Source: Brucella grignonensis | Lineage (GTDB): Bacteria > Pseudomonadota > Alphaproteobacteria > Rhizobiales > Rhizobiaceae | Length of the DNA stretch: 64,000 nt | Direction: 5' to 3' | Assembly: GCF_002252505.1 (NCBI RefSeq) | Contig: NZ_NNRL01000159.1 | Span: forward strand, 186,001-250,000 | Shown: piece by piece, positions 32,748 through 41,359 of the stretch | Position numbering within the stretch: position 1 is the stretch's first letter | Layout: every line of letters starts with the position of its first letter | Position numbers and translations under genes: made by a program | The notes under the pieces: model-generated | Seen by the model: the letters and a program-made list of their open reading frames with translations, nothing else | The model's database searches: none | Told to the model about the DNA's origin: nothing

Positions 32748-35700
32748 ATGCGCATCCTCTCCATTTCGGGCCAGAACATCGCAAGCCTTGCCCAGCCATT
32801 CGCTATCGACTTCACCGCAGCACCATTGGCGGGCGCTGGTCTCTTCGTCATCACCGGTGAGACAGGGGCGGGCAAATCCTCAATCCTAGACGCCATGTGC
32901 CTGGCGCTTTATGGCGATGCCCCGCGCCTGGCAGGATCCGCGGGCGACGAAGTCCCCGATCCTTCCGGAAAGGCGATCAAGGCGCGCGATTCCCGTGCCA
33001 TCTTGCGTCGGGGCGCCGCCCAGGGTTGGGCCGAGGTTCGTTTCACCGCTCGCGACGGACAGGATTATGTCGCGCGCTGGCAGGCGCGCCGCGCCCGCGA
33101 TAAGGTCGACGGGCAATTACAGAACGTCTCGCGCTCACTGGCCCGGGTCTCTGACGGGCAGGTACTAGCCAGCCAGATCACAATCGTCAGCGACCAAATC
33201 ACCGCGCTGACCGGCTTTTCCTACGACGAGTTTCGCCGCACTGTCTTGCTCGCTCAAGGCGACTTCGATGCCTTTCTTCGCGCCGACACCAATGATCGCG
33301 CGGGCCTGTTGGAGAAAGTGACGGGCACTGGGCTGTACCGAGCGGTATCATCGCGAATCTATGAACGGACCGAGGCCGCCCGTCAGACGCATGGGGCGCT
33401 GGTCCAGCGGCGCGAGGGCCATCAGATATTGACGGATGAGGACCGTGCGGCACTGGAGGCCGAACGGCTTGTCATAACCGAAGCCAATCAGGCAGCAGGC
33501 GCAGAGGCCAAGACCCTCAAGGATGCCTTGGCACGCCATACCCGATATGCTGAAACGTCCCGGCAAGTCGGACTCGCTGAGGCCGCGCTCGAACAGGCTT
33601 TGACAAGTCAGGGCGATGCCAGTGTTGATCGCGCTCAACTTGCCCGTATTGACCAGGCAATCCCACTGCGCGCTCAATGGCAAACCCTGCGAGATGCCAA
33701 GGATCGAGTAGGCAATGCTACCAGCTCGGTAGCGGCAACCACCGAATTTTCCAACGACACTGCCGCGAAAGCCAATGCGCTTCAGGAAGTGACCCGGCAG
33801 GCGGAGGCCGAACACACATCCCGCGAGAATGAGTTCAAGATATTTGGCCCGCTCTGGGATCAGGCCGCCGCGCTCGACAGCCGTATCACTTCTGCCACGA
33901 CTGAGCTGGAAACTTCCCGCTCGCAAGCTGAGGCATTGGAACAAGAAGCCGAGCAGGCCCGGATTGCATTTCAGGCCTTGCAGCAAGATAATTCCAAAGC
34001 CCGCGAAAATTTGCAGGCGACTGAAGCGGAACTCGCCGAACGTTCCTCTGATTGTGCATTGGCCGATAACTGGTTGCAAATCCGCCAGCATATTGTGGCG
34101 CATGACGAAGCGCAGTCCGCCCTGACACGGGCAAGGAGCGACAGCGACACTCATCGGGCTGAGATCGAGCGATTGACCGTCGCATTGGCCGAACTCGCCA
34201 ACCGGACCGAGACCGACGCGACAGATGAAGTCAGGCTGACCAACGAAGCCGCCAATCTGGCAGACCGCCTCCGCACACTCGAGACTACTCATCCGCCGGA
34301 AAGAGGAAGTGAACTTCAGACGTTTGCCACTGCCCTTGCAGATATGCGCCGCGCCGAGCAGGAGCACGGTTCTGCTCGATCAGATTTTGCGGCGGCAGAA
34401 AAAACCGCCGAAGCTGCAAAAGAGGCCCTAGCCACTGCCAAAGCCCAAGCAGGCGCTGCTGCCGAGGCCATGACAACTGCGAACGCGCAGGTCACGGCCC
34501 TAATCGCCCCCACCGAACGCGCTGACATGGCGGCGTCAGATGCCGCGCGAGAACTGCGCTTGCGGCTCGAGCCGGGAGAGCCATGCCCGGTTTGCGGATC
34601 CCCCGAACATCAAACGCATGCCGATAACGCACTGGCCGAGCTGGCCGCAGGGCTACGCGCCGACCTGGCTGCGGCACGCGCAGCCGTCGAGAATGCTCGC
34701 AATGAACAGGCCGCGGCACTGCGCGCTCAGGATCGTGCACAGGGAGAGTTGGAACACGCCGGAAGGAATGCGCAGACAGCCGAAGCGATGATAGCCACCA
34801 CATGGGCTCATTGGCAGGATGCATACAACCGGGCCTTGGCCGTACCAAATTGCCCCGCTCTGCCTAAGGAACCCGGCGAAGATCGCGCATATCTCGCCAC
34901 TTTGCTGGATACGACAGAAACCGCTCGGCAAGCCGAAGCTGCAGCTCAAGTGGAACTTTCCAGACTGCGGAACTCACTGGCCAGAACGACCAGCCAGCGC
35001 GAAGGTTTGCGCAAGATCATTGCCGGTCATACCTCCGCGCGCGAAACTTGGAACGGCGAGCTTGCCAATGCGACCAGCCTTCAAATGCTGGACCTGCGTG
35101 CAGCCGAAACCGCTGAAGCGGAGAGTCTTCGTCATGCTACCGCGATTTCTCCGATTCTGGAGCAGGTAGGAGAAAACCTGGCCATTCCCGGTCTGTCGGG
35201 TCGGTTGGAAAGCCGGGTCGCGGAAGTCACCCAGCTACGCAAGGTTCGTGATAGCAACTCGGCCACACTTGTCGCGTTGGCGCCCCAGCTTGCAAAGGCG
35301 GAAAGCCGGTCTGAAAACGCCGCAAAACAGTTTGGCGAAGCGAATGAAGCTGTCACGGCTCGATTGAATACGCTGCAGACCCTCCAGGACGAACGTGCAC
35401 CTCTTTTAGGCGGCGAAGTTACTGCCACGCATCGTACCCGTCACAACGAAGCACGCAAAGGCGCTGCTGCCGCACTGGATGCGGCCCGAAATGCTCTGGC
35501 GGAAGCTACGGCTGCCTGGGCCGCTGCTCGCGCCAAGGCCGAGGCCGCTGCTACTGAAATGACGGGCGCAAATCAGGCGCAGGAAATCGCACAGTCGGCG
35601 CTTGCCGAGGCATTGGCCAGCACGGATCTGGCCCCGGCTGATCTGGACACTCTTTTTGGTCTCCCGGCAACGGACGTCGCCAACTTGCGTCAACGGCTTC

Positions 35701-36458
35701 GTGCACTCGACGATTCCGTCACTTCGGCTCGCGCCACTTTGGACTCTCGGCGCAAAGATCACGCCGACGCTGAAGCTGCTGGCCTGCCCGAAGATCCACC
35801 CGAGGCTCTGGCAGAGGCACTTTCGGTGCTGGATGCCGCCAACCAGACGCGCGCTGAAAGGATCGGGGCAATCGACGGGGAACTCCAACGCGATATTGCA
35901 GCGCGGACCGCGCTTGCCGGGCTGGAGGTGGAAATTGCCCAAGCTCGCTCCGAACTGGATATCTGGGAGGCTGTAAACCACGCAGCGGGTTCTCGCAGTG
36001 GGGACAAATTTGCCAGGGTCGCGCAATCCATCACGCTGGACGTGTTGGTCGATCACGCCAACCACCATCTGTCGGACCTCAATCCGCGTTACCGTCTGCG
36101 CCGCGCGGCTGATCTCGCACTGCAGGTCGAAGATTGCGACATGGGCGGCGAGGCCCGTGCCACGCGTAGCCTTTCAGGCGGCGAGCGCTTCCTGGTGTCG
36201 CTCGCCCTTGCGCTCGCCCTTTCGCGAATGGGCGGCAAAGGTGGTCTCGCGGCGACATTATTCATCGACGAGGGGTTCGGATCACTCGACGCAGGCAGCC
36301 TGGACCTGGCTATTGATGCACTGGAAAGCCTGCAATCCCAGGGCCGTCAGGTCGGTGTCATTAGCCATGTCGAGGCCATGAAGGAGCGCATCCCCACCCG
36401 AATCGCCGTGCACAAACAGGGGGGCGGGAAAAGCGCCATCGAGGTCTGCCAGGGTTGA
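32748..36458 (+). CDS. sbcC: SbcC-like SMC/Rad50 ATPase
   Basis: 1236 aa. Walker A GETGAGKSS at 37-45; long Ala/Glu/Arg-rich coiled coils; zinc hook CPVCG at 613-617; second coiled coil; ABC signature LSGGERFLVSLALALALS and Walker B LFIDEGFGSLD near the C-terminus. This is the standard SbcC plan and normal in length. It drives the SbcD nuclease. The coding sequence ends 38 bp before the convergent LysR gene. Confidence 0.94.
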   Translation: MRILSISGQNIASLAQPFAIDFTAAPLAGAGLFVITGETGAGKSSILDAMCLALYGDAPRLAGSAGDEVPDPSGKAIKARDSRAILRRGAAQGWAEVRFTARDGQDYVARWQARRARDKVDGQLQNVSRSLARVSDGQVLASQITIVSDQITALTGFSYDEFRRTVLLAQGDFDAFLRADTNDRAGLLEKVTGTGLYRAVSSRIYERTEAARQTHGALVQRREGHQILTDEDRAALEAERLVITEANQAAGAEAKTLKDALARHTRYAETSRQVGLAEAALEQALTSQGDASVDRAQLARIDQAIPLRAQWQTLRDAKDRVGNATSSVAATTEFSNDTAAKANALQEVTRQAEAEHTSRENEFKIFGPLWDQAAALDSRITSATTELETSRSQAEALEQEAEQARIAFQALQQDNSKARENLQATEAELAERSSDCALADNWLQIRQHIVAHDEAQSALTRARSDSDTHRAEIERLTVALAELANRTETDATDEVRLTNEAANLADRLRTLETTHPPERGSELQTFATALADMRRAEQEHGSARSDFAAAEKTAEAAKEALATAKAQAGAAAEAMTTANAQVTALIAPTERADMAASDAARELRLRLEPGEPCPVCGSPEHQTHADNALAELAAGLRADLAAARAAVENARNEQAAALRAQDRAQGELEHAGRNAQTAEAMIATTWAHWQDAYNRALAVPNCPALPKEPGEDRAYLATLLDTTETARQAEAAAQVELSRLRNSLARTTSQREGLRKIIAGHTSARETWNGELANATSLQMLDLRAAETAEAESLRHATAISPILEQVGENLAIPGLSGRLESRVAEVTQLRKVRDSNSATLVALAPQLAKAESRSENAAKQFGEANEAVTARLNTLQTLQDERAPLLGGEVTATHRTRHNEARKGAAAALDAARNALAEATAAWAAARAKAEAAATEMTGANQAQEIAQSALAEALASTDLAPADLDTLFGLPATDVANLRQRLRALDDSVTSARATLDSRRKDHADAEAAGLPEDPPEALAEALSVLDAANQTRAERIGAIDGELQRDIAARTALAGLEVEIAQARSELDIWEAVNHAAGSRSGDKFARVAQSITLDVLVDHANHHLSDLNPRYRLRRAADLALQVEDCDMGGEARATRSLSGGERFLVSLALALALSRMGGKGGLAATLFIDEGFGSLDAGSLDLAIDALESLQSQGRQVGVISHVEAMKERIPTRIAVHKQGGGKSAIEVCQG

Positions 36459-36496
36459 GGTGAGCAGCGGCCCGGCGCCTCCGACCGAACAGGCCC

Positions 36497-37474
36497 TTAA
36501 ACCCTATTTCCTCCCGGAAAACCTGTCATCGAGCGAGCCAAGCTCATCAACCGTCGACATGCCGGATTATCGTTTTGGGCAGACCAGACCATGCTGAACG
36601 GCAGGATCTCACCCGCAAGTTCCCGATAGGTGACCCCCGGAAACTGCGCGACGGTCGTCGCTTCGCTCGTCAGAGTGAGGCCTCGACCGAGAGCGACAAG
36701 CGATAGAATATTGTCGCGGCCGACCTGCTGCGATTGAATGTCGAGACCGCGTCCGAGGCCGGCAAGATGGGCCACCAAATAGTCATGGATCTCCTGTCCC
36801 GGCGCAACATCGCTCACGATGAACCGCTCGGATGCCAAATCGGCCCATCCAAGTTCGGGTTTGTTCGCCAACGGGTGATCATCGGGCAGCACCACGAAAA
36901 CCTTTTCGCACCACATATGCTCGGCCTCACAGTCATCCCAGGCCGCCGTTCCGGTGATGAACGCGACATCCAGGCAAAGTTTGCGCACTGCAGCGACGTG
37001 TTCAGGTGGATTGCCATCAATGATGTCTACATGCACCTTCGGGTGACGCTCCCCAAAATCACGCAGCAGATCGAACAGAAATCCTGACGCGAGAGATGAA
37101 AATATCCCTACCTTGATAAGGCCTTGTTCTGCCCGGCCAACCGCTGCCACCTTGGTCACCCCGATGTCGATCTGACGAAGCGCATGGCGGGCGTTGCGCA
37201 GGAATTCCCGCCCGGCAACGGTCAACCGCACCCCACCAGCATGACGCATGAAAAGCGACGCCCCGAGTTCATCTTCGAGATCACGGATTCGTCGGCTGAT
37301 GGAGGATTCCTGCACAGAAAGCGCGGCAGCAGCCTTGCGAAAACTCCCATAATCAACGGCGGCAACAAAATATCGCAACTGGTTCAGCCGGACCGCAGAT
37401 GTGCCGGGTTTCCCCTCAACGACCTTTGTGAGGCTATCATCAGGCGAGGTCTGATTGTTTCCGATCACAGCCAT
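36497..37474 (-). CDS. LysR-family transcriptional regulator
   Basis: 325 aa. A 30-residue extension precedes the helix-turn-helix (LNQLRYFVAAVDYGSFRKAA, then QESSISRRIRDLEDELGASL). The rest is the substrate-binding domain (GLIKVGIFSSLASGFLFDLL, GLTLTSEATTVAQFPGV). The start at 37474 may be too early; an ATG-like start nearer the VRLNQLRYF block is possible. Divergent from a TetR gene. No obvious target gene lies beside it, so its inducer and role are unknown. Confidence 0.88.
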   Translation of the reverse strand: MAVIGNNQTSPDDSLTKVVEGKPGTSAVRLNQLRYFVAAVDYGSFRKAAAALSVQESSISRRIRDLEDELGASLFMRHAGGVRLTVAGREFLRNARHALRQIDIGVTKVAAVGRAEQGLIKVGIFSSLASGFLFDLLRDFGERHPKVHVDIIDGNPPEHVAAVRKLCLDVAFITGTAAWDDCEAEHMWCEKVFVVLPDDHPLANKPELGWADLASERFIVSDVAPGQEIHDYLVAHLAGLGRGLDIQSQQVGRDNILSLVALGRGLTLTSEATTVAQFPGVTYRELAGEILPFSMVWSAQNDNPACRRLMSLARSMTGFPGGNRV

Positions 37475-37574
37475 GGTGCATCATCCGAAACAGCGTTCGG
37501 TTTCTGACGGGCACCCCGCCATCATCAGCGCGAAAATCGATCTGTGTGCGTTCATCGGCTCTCCGCACATCCTC

Positions 37575-37661
37575 AAACTAAACGACGTTCAGTTACAGAA
37601 TGCTGCTTCTTGACATCCAAGCCGTCAACGAAAAAAGTAAATGTCGTTTAGTTTTTACGAC
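37575..37661. promoter_or_regulatory. TetR-type operators between lysR and tetR genes
   Basis: The 19-bp AACTAAACGACGTTCAGTT (37576-37594) is a palindrome with one mismatched pair. A second element, GTCGT-N9-ACGAC, spans 37643-37661. The 12-bp AAACTAAACGAC (37575-37586) recurs inverted at 37643-37654. TTGACA at 37610-37615 may be a -35 box. This is the expected layout for an autorepressing TetR protein. Confidence 0.6.
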
Positions 37662-37681
37662 AAGTTGCAACAGGCATCGGA

Positions 37682-38311
37682 ATGGCCCGTCCCCGGAAAG
37701 AGCAAGAACTTGATATTGCTCGTCGTGCGATCGACGAAACGATCCGGCTGCTGTCAGAGCGTGGCGACCTCGACGTACCGCTGACTGCGGTCGCGCATGC
37801 CATCGGTTGCACAGCACCAGCGCTTTACGGCCATTTCCGCAACAAGAGCGCCTTGCTGCGCGCCGTTCGGGAAGAAGGGTTCAACCGGCTCTACAGAGAA
37901 AAGCTGGCCGTCTTCGAACAGATGCGCGGCAATCCATTCGGCTATTTGCGTGATGGCAGCTATGCCTATGTCCGCTTTGCACTGGAAAGCCCCACGCTGT
38001 ACCGGCTGATGTTCACACCGCCGCCACGACTCGGAGGCAGCGATGATCCATGGTCGGGCGCAGCTGGAAGACAGATACTAAATCTATTGCTGACGGGACT
38101 TCGCTGCTCTCAGGACCAAGGTTTTTTGCCCGGCATGGATCTGAGCCGCTACAGCTTCATGTTCTGGTCAACGGTACATGGCGCGGTGAGCCTCACCCTT
38201 CAGAACCGGGAAATGGACCAGTCCGTTAAATGGAACGCGGCGCGCGAGGCCGTCGACACGCTCATGGAAATCATCGCCGCGACGCGCCATGAATCGCGCA
38301 GCACCTCATGA
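37682..38311 (+). CDS. TetR/AcrR-family transcriptional regulator
   Basis: 209 aa. N-terminal TetR helix-turn-helix: LDVPLTAVAHAIGCTAPALY, GHFRNKSALLRAV. The C-terminal ligand domain is helical (YRLMFTPPPRLGG…MFWSTVHGAVSLTL), of the TetR_C_13-like group. It probably represses itself and perhaps the divergent LysR gene through the palindromes upstream. Its last bases overlap tail-to-tail with the DUF2274 gene, which marks the join between the regulator pair and the conjugation cluster. Confidence 0.9.
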   Translation: MARPRKEQELDIARRAIDETIRLLSERGDLDVPLTAVAHAIGCTAPALYGHFRNKSALLRAVREEGFNRLYREKLAVFEQMRGNPFGYLRDGSYAYVRFALESPTLYRLMFTPPPRLGGSDDPWSGAAGRQILNLLLTGLRCSQDQGFLPGMDLSRYSFMFWSTVHGAVSLTLQNREMDQSVKWNAAREAVDTLMEIIAATRHESRSTS

Positions 38312-38527
38312 GCGCGATCTTCGGGCACTGGCAAAACCCCGATCCGTGGCGATGAACCGTTCCAACATCGGCACAATCAGCCTGACAGGATCGGCAGCGG
38401 GCTGGCCGGTTTCGCGAGCCAGCACTTCGGCATAGGCGACAAGATCGCGATGCAGCGGCCCCGGCAGTTCCACGGTCACCTTCACGGGCTTGTCTTCGAT
38501 GAGGGGGCCGAGTTTCAGCTTCGTCAT
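38306..38527 (-). CDS. DUF2274 protein, end of trb cluster
   Basis: 73 aa from ATG 38527, just behind trbI. MTKLKLGPLIEDKPVKVTVE, LPGPLHRDLVAYAEVLARET is the DUF2274 family, a small ribbon-helix-helix-like protein nearly always found next to trbI in alphaproteobacterial trb clusters. Function unknown; a regulatory role is plausible. The longer upstream frame runs inside trbI and is not used. Confidence 0.85.
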   Translation of the reverse strand: MTKLKLGPLIEDKPVKVTVELPGPLHRDLVAYAEVLARETGQPAADPVRLIVPMLERFIATDRGFASARRSRS

Positions 38528-38529
38528 GG

Positions 38530-39663
38530 TCAGTTCCTGTAAGGTTCGAGTACGAGATCGCGGGTAACGATGACCCTGACCGGGTAGCCCGGCCGGATCG
38601 TCAGGGTCGGCGCGACCTGCAACTGGCGCTGGACGATCTGTTGCCCGGCCTGATTGATGGTATCCTGCGCTCCGTCGCGGATAGCGCGAATCAGACGATC
38701 CTCGTCGTCGGTCGCCAGTTCCGTGCCGATGCCGAGCAGCGTGGACAGCCCCGCCGCCTTCATCAGATCCCACCAGTGGTAATCAACGCCATCTTCCAGC
38801 CCGGCATAGCCGGAAGCGTCCGCACCGGGCTGGCGCTCCAGCACGATGGAGCGGCCATTGGGCAGGATCAGGCGGTTCCAGACCAGCAGCACGCGGCGCT
38901 GACCGAATTGCACCCCGGCGTCATACTGACCGATGATGCGCGTTCCCTGCGGGATCAGGAGCAGGCTGCCGGTCGGGCTGTCATAGACATTTTCCGTGAC
39001 CTGCGCGGTGATCTGGCCGGGAAGGTCCGAGCGGATGCCGGTAATCATCGCCGCCGGGATTACGGCCCCTGCCTGAAGGATGTAGGGCGAGGCTGGCGCC
39101 ATGATCCGATCCATGGCAACGGTCTGCCGTTCCACCGGCCCATTCAGAAATGCCGTGTGGCGGTCCTGTGTTGCGGGCTGGCCACCAAGGTCAAGGCCAG
39201 CAAGGCCCGGCATATTGGAGCCAGGCGTCGTCGCTGATCTCTGCCCCGACTGGAAGAACACGGTGCTAAGACGTGCGGCTTCTTCCTCGGCAAGACGTCG
39301 CTCCTCGGCAGGATCACGGGTTGGTGTTGCTATAGTGGGCGGCGTAACGGGTTGCCCCCTGTTCTGGGCGTCGAGGATCGGGCCACCGAGATCGCCCGGC
39401 AATGCCGGCCCCAAGACCGGCCCGGTATAATCCTTCGGCAGCCCCGCCAGTCCATCTGCCGTGGCGCGGTTCTCGGTCGAATAGAGTTCTTCACCGTTTC
39501 CGCTCATGTCGCGCGTCTGGAGCGCATAGATCAGCGCCCCGCCGATGCCGAGGAGCGCAACAGCCCCGGCACCGGCCAGCATCTTGCGCGACAGGCGCGT
39601 GACGCGCGGCGGCTCGGCACGCAGACGCATCGGCGTTGGGTTGGTAGTAGCCTCTTCACTCAT
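38530..39663 (-). CDS. trbI: TrbI/VirB10, type IV secretion core channel protein
   Basis: 377 aa. A short cytoplasmic N-terminus is followed by a membrane segment (GAGAVALLGIGGALIYAL, about 31-48), a Pro-rich periplasmic linker and the conserved VirB10 C-terminal barrel (YILQAGAVIPAAMITGIRSD, LLIPQGTRIIGQYDAG, LTIRPGYPVRVIVTRDLVLE). It spans both membranes and forms the outer core with TrbG. Overlaps trbG by 4 bp. Confidence 0.95.
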   Translation of the reverse strand: MSEEATTNPTPMRLRAEPPRVTRLSRKMLAGAGAVALLGIGGALIYALQTRDMSGNGEELYSTENRATADGLAGLPKDYTGPVLGPALPGDLGGPILDAQNRGQPVTPPTIATPTRDPAEERRLAEEEAARLSTVFFQSGQRSATTPGSNMPGLAGLDLGGQPATQDRHTAFLNGPVERQTVAMDRIMAPASPYILQAGAVIPAAMITGIRSDLPGQITAQVTENVYDSPTGSLLLIPQGTRIIGQYDAGVQFGQRRVLLVWNRLILPNGRSIVLERQPGADASGYAGLEDGVDYHWWDLMKAAGLSTLLGIGTELATDDEDRLIRAIRDGAQDTINQAGQQIVQRQLQVAPTLTIRPGYPVRVIVTRDLVLEPYRN

Positions 39664-40673
39664 GACGGTTGCTCCCCGGTTTTAGCGGGCTGGGCAGCTT
39701 GCCTTTGCTCGATGCGAACGATCCTGACCGTCTGCTGCTGTTTGCCGCTACCAAGACGCAGCTCAGCCGCTCCGAACAGCCGATCGACGATCAAGACGTT
39801 CTGGTGAACACGGGAATTGACGATCTGGGTCTCGCCCTCGGAGCCGATGATGAAAATCGGTGGCATCTCTCCCTGCACGATGCCGCGCGGGAAAACGACA
39901 TAGACACGGCGGCCATCGTCGAAGACGGAAATCGGCCGCCATGGCGGCGTATCTCCGGTCAGGCCGTAACGATAGTTGCGTGCCGCCTCGACCGGGATGA
40001 TGGGTGCTGCGGGAACGGTTTGGCGCTGACCGGCAGGCAGCGCCGGATAAGACCAGGATACGGACGGCATGTAGAGCGCCTCACGGGCGCGCAGCTCGAT
40101 CATGTAGGTGCGCCGATCGGTCGTCACCACGAGATTGGTTGAGATGTCGGATCGGGATGGTTTGACGAGAATATGGACTCGGCGCGACGTACCGCTCCCG
40201 CTCTCGGTATCGCCAATGATCCAGCGGGCGGTGTCTCCCGCCGCGATCGGTCCCGCGCCGGTCAGGCTTTCGCCCGGCTCCAGCGCAATATTGGTGATCT
40301 GGCCCGGTGCGACATAAACCTGATAGAGCGCGCCTTCCGACCAGGGATAGATCTGGATGGCGTTATAGTAACCCTCGCGGCGCGGCTCGACGCGGGCGGC
40401 GGCATTGGCGTTCTCTACCCGGCCTGCCGGTGTTCCGGCAGCGGTTCCGCCGCGTGCGACCGTCCAGGCCGGCGGCGTGTGAAGCGGCCGAGGCCGGTCA
40501 TCGGTGACAGCGGTCGGCACGACGGGCAACGCCGGCACATCGGCATCATAGCTGAACTGCGGCGTCTTGTTGGTGGCGCAGCCTGCCAGCATGGTGACCG
40601 AAAGCAACAAAGCTGCAAAGGCGGGTTTACGGAAAACCGGCAAGGCGGAATTGCGGGAAGACGCGATGGTCAT
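39660..40673 (-). CDS. trbG: TrbG/VirB9, type IV secretion outer-membrane core
   Basis: 337 aa from ATG 40673, which overlaps the trbF stop; the frame starting 21 bp upstream is less likely. A lipoprotein-like signal (ALLLSVTMLAGC) suggests Cys-lipidation. The VirB9 domain is visible (IQIYPWSEGALYQVYVAPGQ, NLVVTTDRRTYMIELRA, FDDGRRVYVVFP). Partners TrbI in the core complex. Confidence 0.94.
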   Translation of the reverse strand: MTIASSRNSALPVFRKPAFAALLLSVTMLAGCATNKTPQFSYDADVPALPVVPTAVTDDRPRPLHTPPAWTVARGGTAAGTPAGRVENANAAARVEPRREGYYNAIQIYPWSEGALYQVYVAPGQITNIALEPGESLTGAGPIAAGDTARWIIGDTESGSGTSRRVHILVKPSRSDISTNLVVTTDRRTYMIELRAREALYMPSVSWSYPALPAGQRQTVPAAPIIPVEAARNYRYGLTGDTPPWRPISVFDDGRRVYVVFPRGIVQGEMPPIFIIGSEGETQIVNSRVHQNVLIVDRLFGAAELRLGSGKQQQTVRIVRIEQRQAAQPAKTGEQPS

Positions 40674-41359
40674 TGGCTCATCTCCCGTGACCATGAGATT
40701 GCATTGATATAGATGCCGAGTGGATTGGCACGCAGACGCTCGGCATCACGCGGCGTCTGGATCACGATGGTCAGAATCGCTGTCCAGCGCTCTGTCGTGG
40801 ACAGCTGCCCATTCTCGTAGTGCCGCTCGGTCCAGGCGACGCGGAAGCTGTCGTTCGAGGCGCGGATGACGCTGGAAACCTCGACTGCGATCTGCTGACG
40901 CCCGACACGGGTGAACGGATCATTGGCGCGGGCATAGTCGTTGAGCGCGGCCGCTCCCCTGTCCGTGGTGAACTCATAGGCGCGCAGCCAGTTCTGGCGC
41001 ACGATGATGGCATCCGCTGGGATCGAGCGCGTCTGCTCGATGAAGCGGCCCAGATGAAAGGCGATCTGCGGATCGGTCGGGCGGTAATCGGCCGTGGCTG
41101 CGGCGACGGTCTGGGCCTGGCCGAGATTATCGACCTGCACCACCCAGGGCACGACGGTCCCTCGCGCCGATTGCAGCACAAGCGCGGCAGCGAAGCCCGC
41201 CGAGAGGATCAGCGAGCCGAAGGCCATATAGCGCCAGTTCTTGGCCTGCACGCGAGCCGAGCCGATGCGCTCGTCCCAGACTTGCGCGGCTTTCTGGTAA
41301 GGCGTCTCGGGTTCGGGCGATTTGCCGTAATGGGTCGCTGGACGTCTGAAGATGTTCAT
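40670..41359 (-). CDS. trbF: TrbF/VirB8, inner-membrane assembly protein
   Basis: 229 aa: one transmembrane helix (AFGSLILSAGFAAALVLQSA, about 45-65) and a periplasmic VirB8 domain (VVQVDNLGQAQTVAAATADY, FIEQTRSIPADAIIVRQNWL). VirB8 proteins nucleate the secretion complex. Overlaps both neighbours by 4 bp. Confidence 0.95.
   Translation of the reverse strand: MNIFRRPATHYGKSPEPETPYQKAAQVWDERIGSARVQAKNWRYMAFGSLILSAGFAAALVLQSARGTVVPWVVQVDNLGQAQTVAAATADYRPTDPQIAFHLGRFIEQTRSIPADAIIVRQNWLRAYEFTTDRGAAALNDYARANDPFTRVGRQQIAVEVSSVIRASNDSFRVAWTERHYENGQLSTTERWTAILTIVIQTPRDAERLRANPLGIYINAISWSREMSQ

Noticed and set aside
36497-38311. LysR/TetR pair as part of BREX or of the trb operon
   Set aside because: They face away from or against both clusters and have their own operator region.
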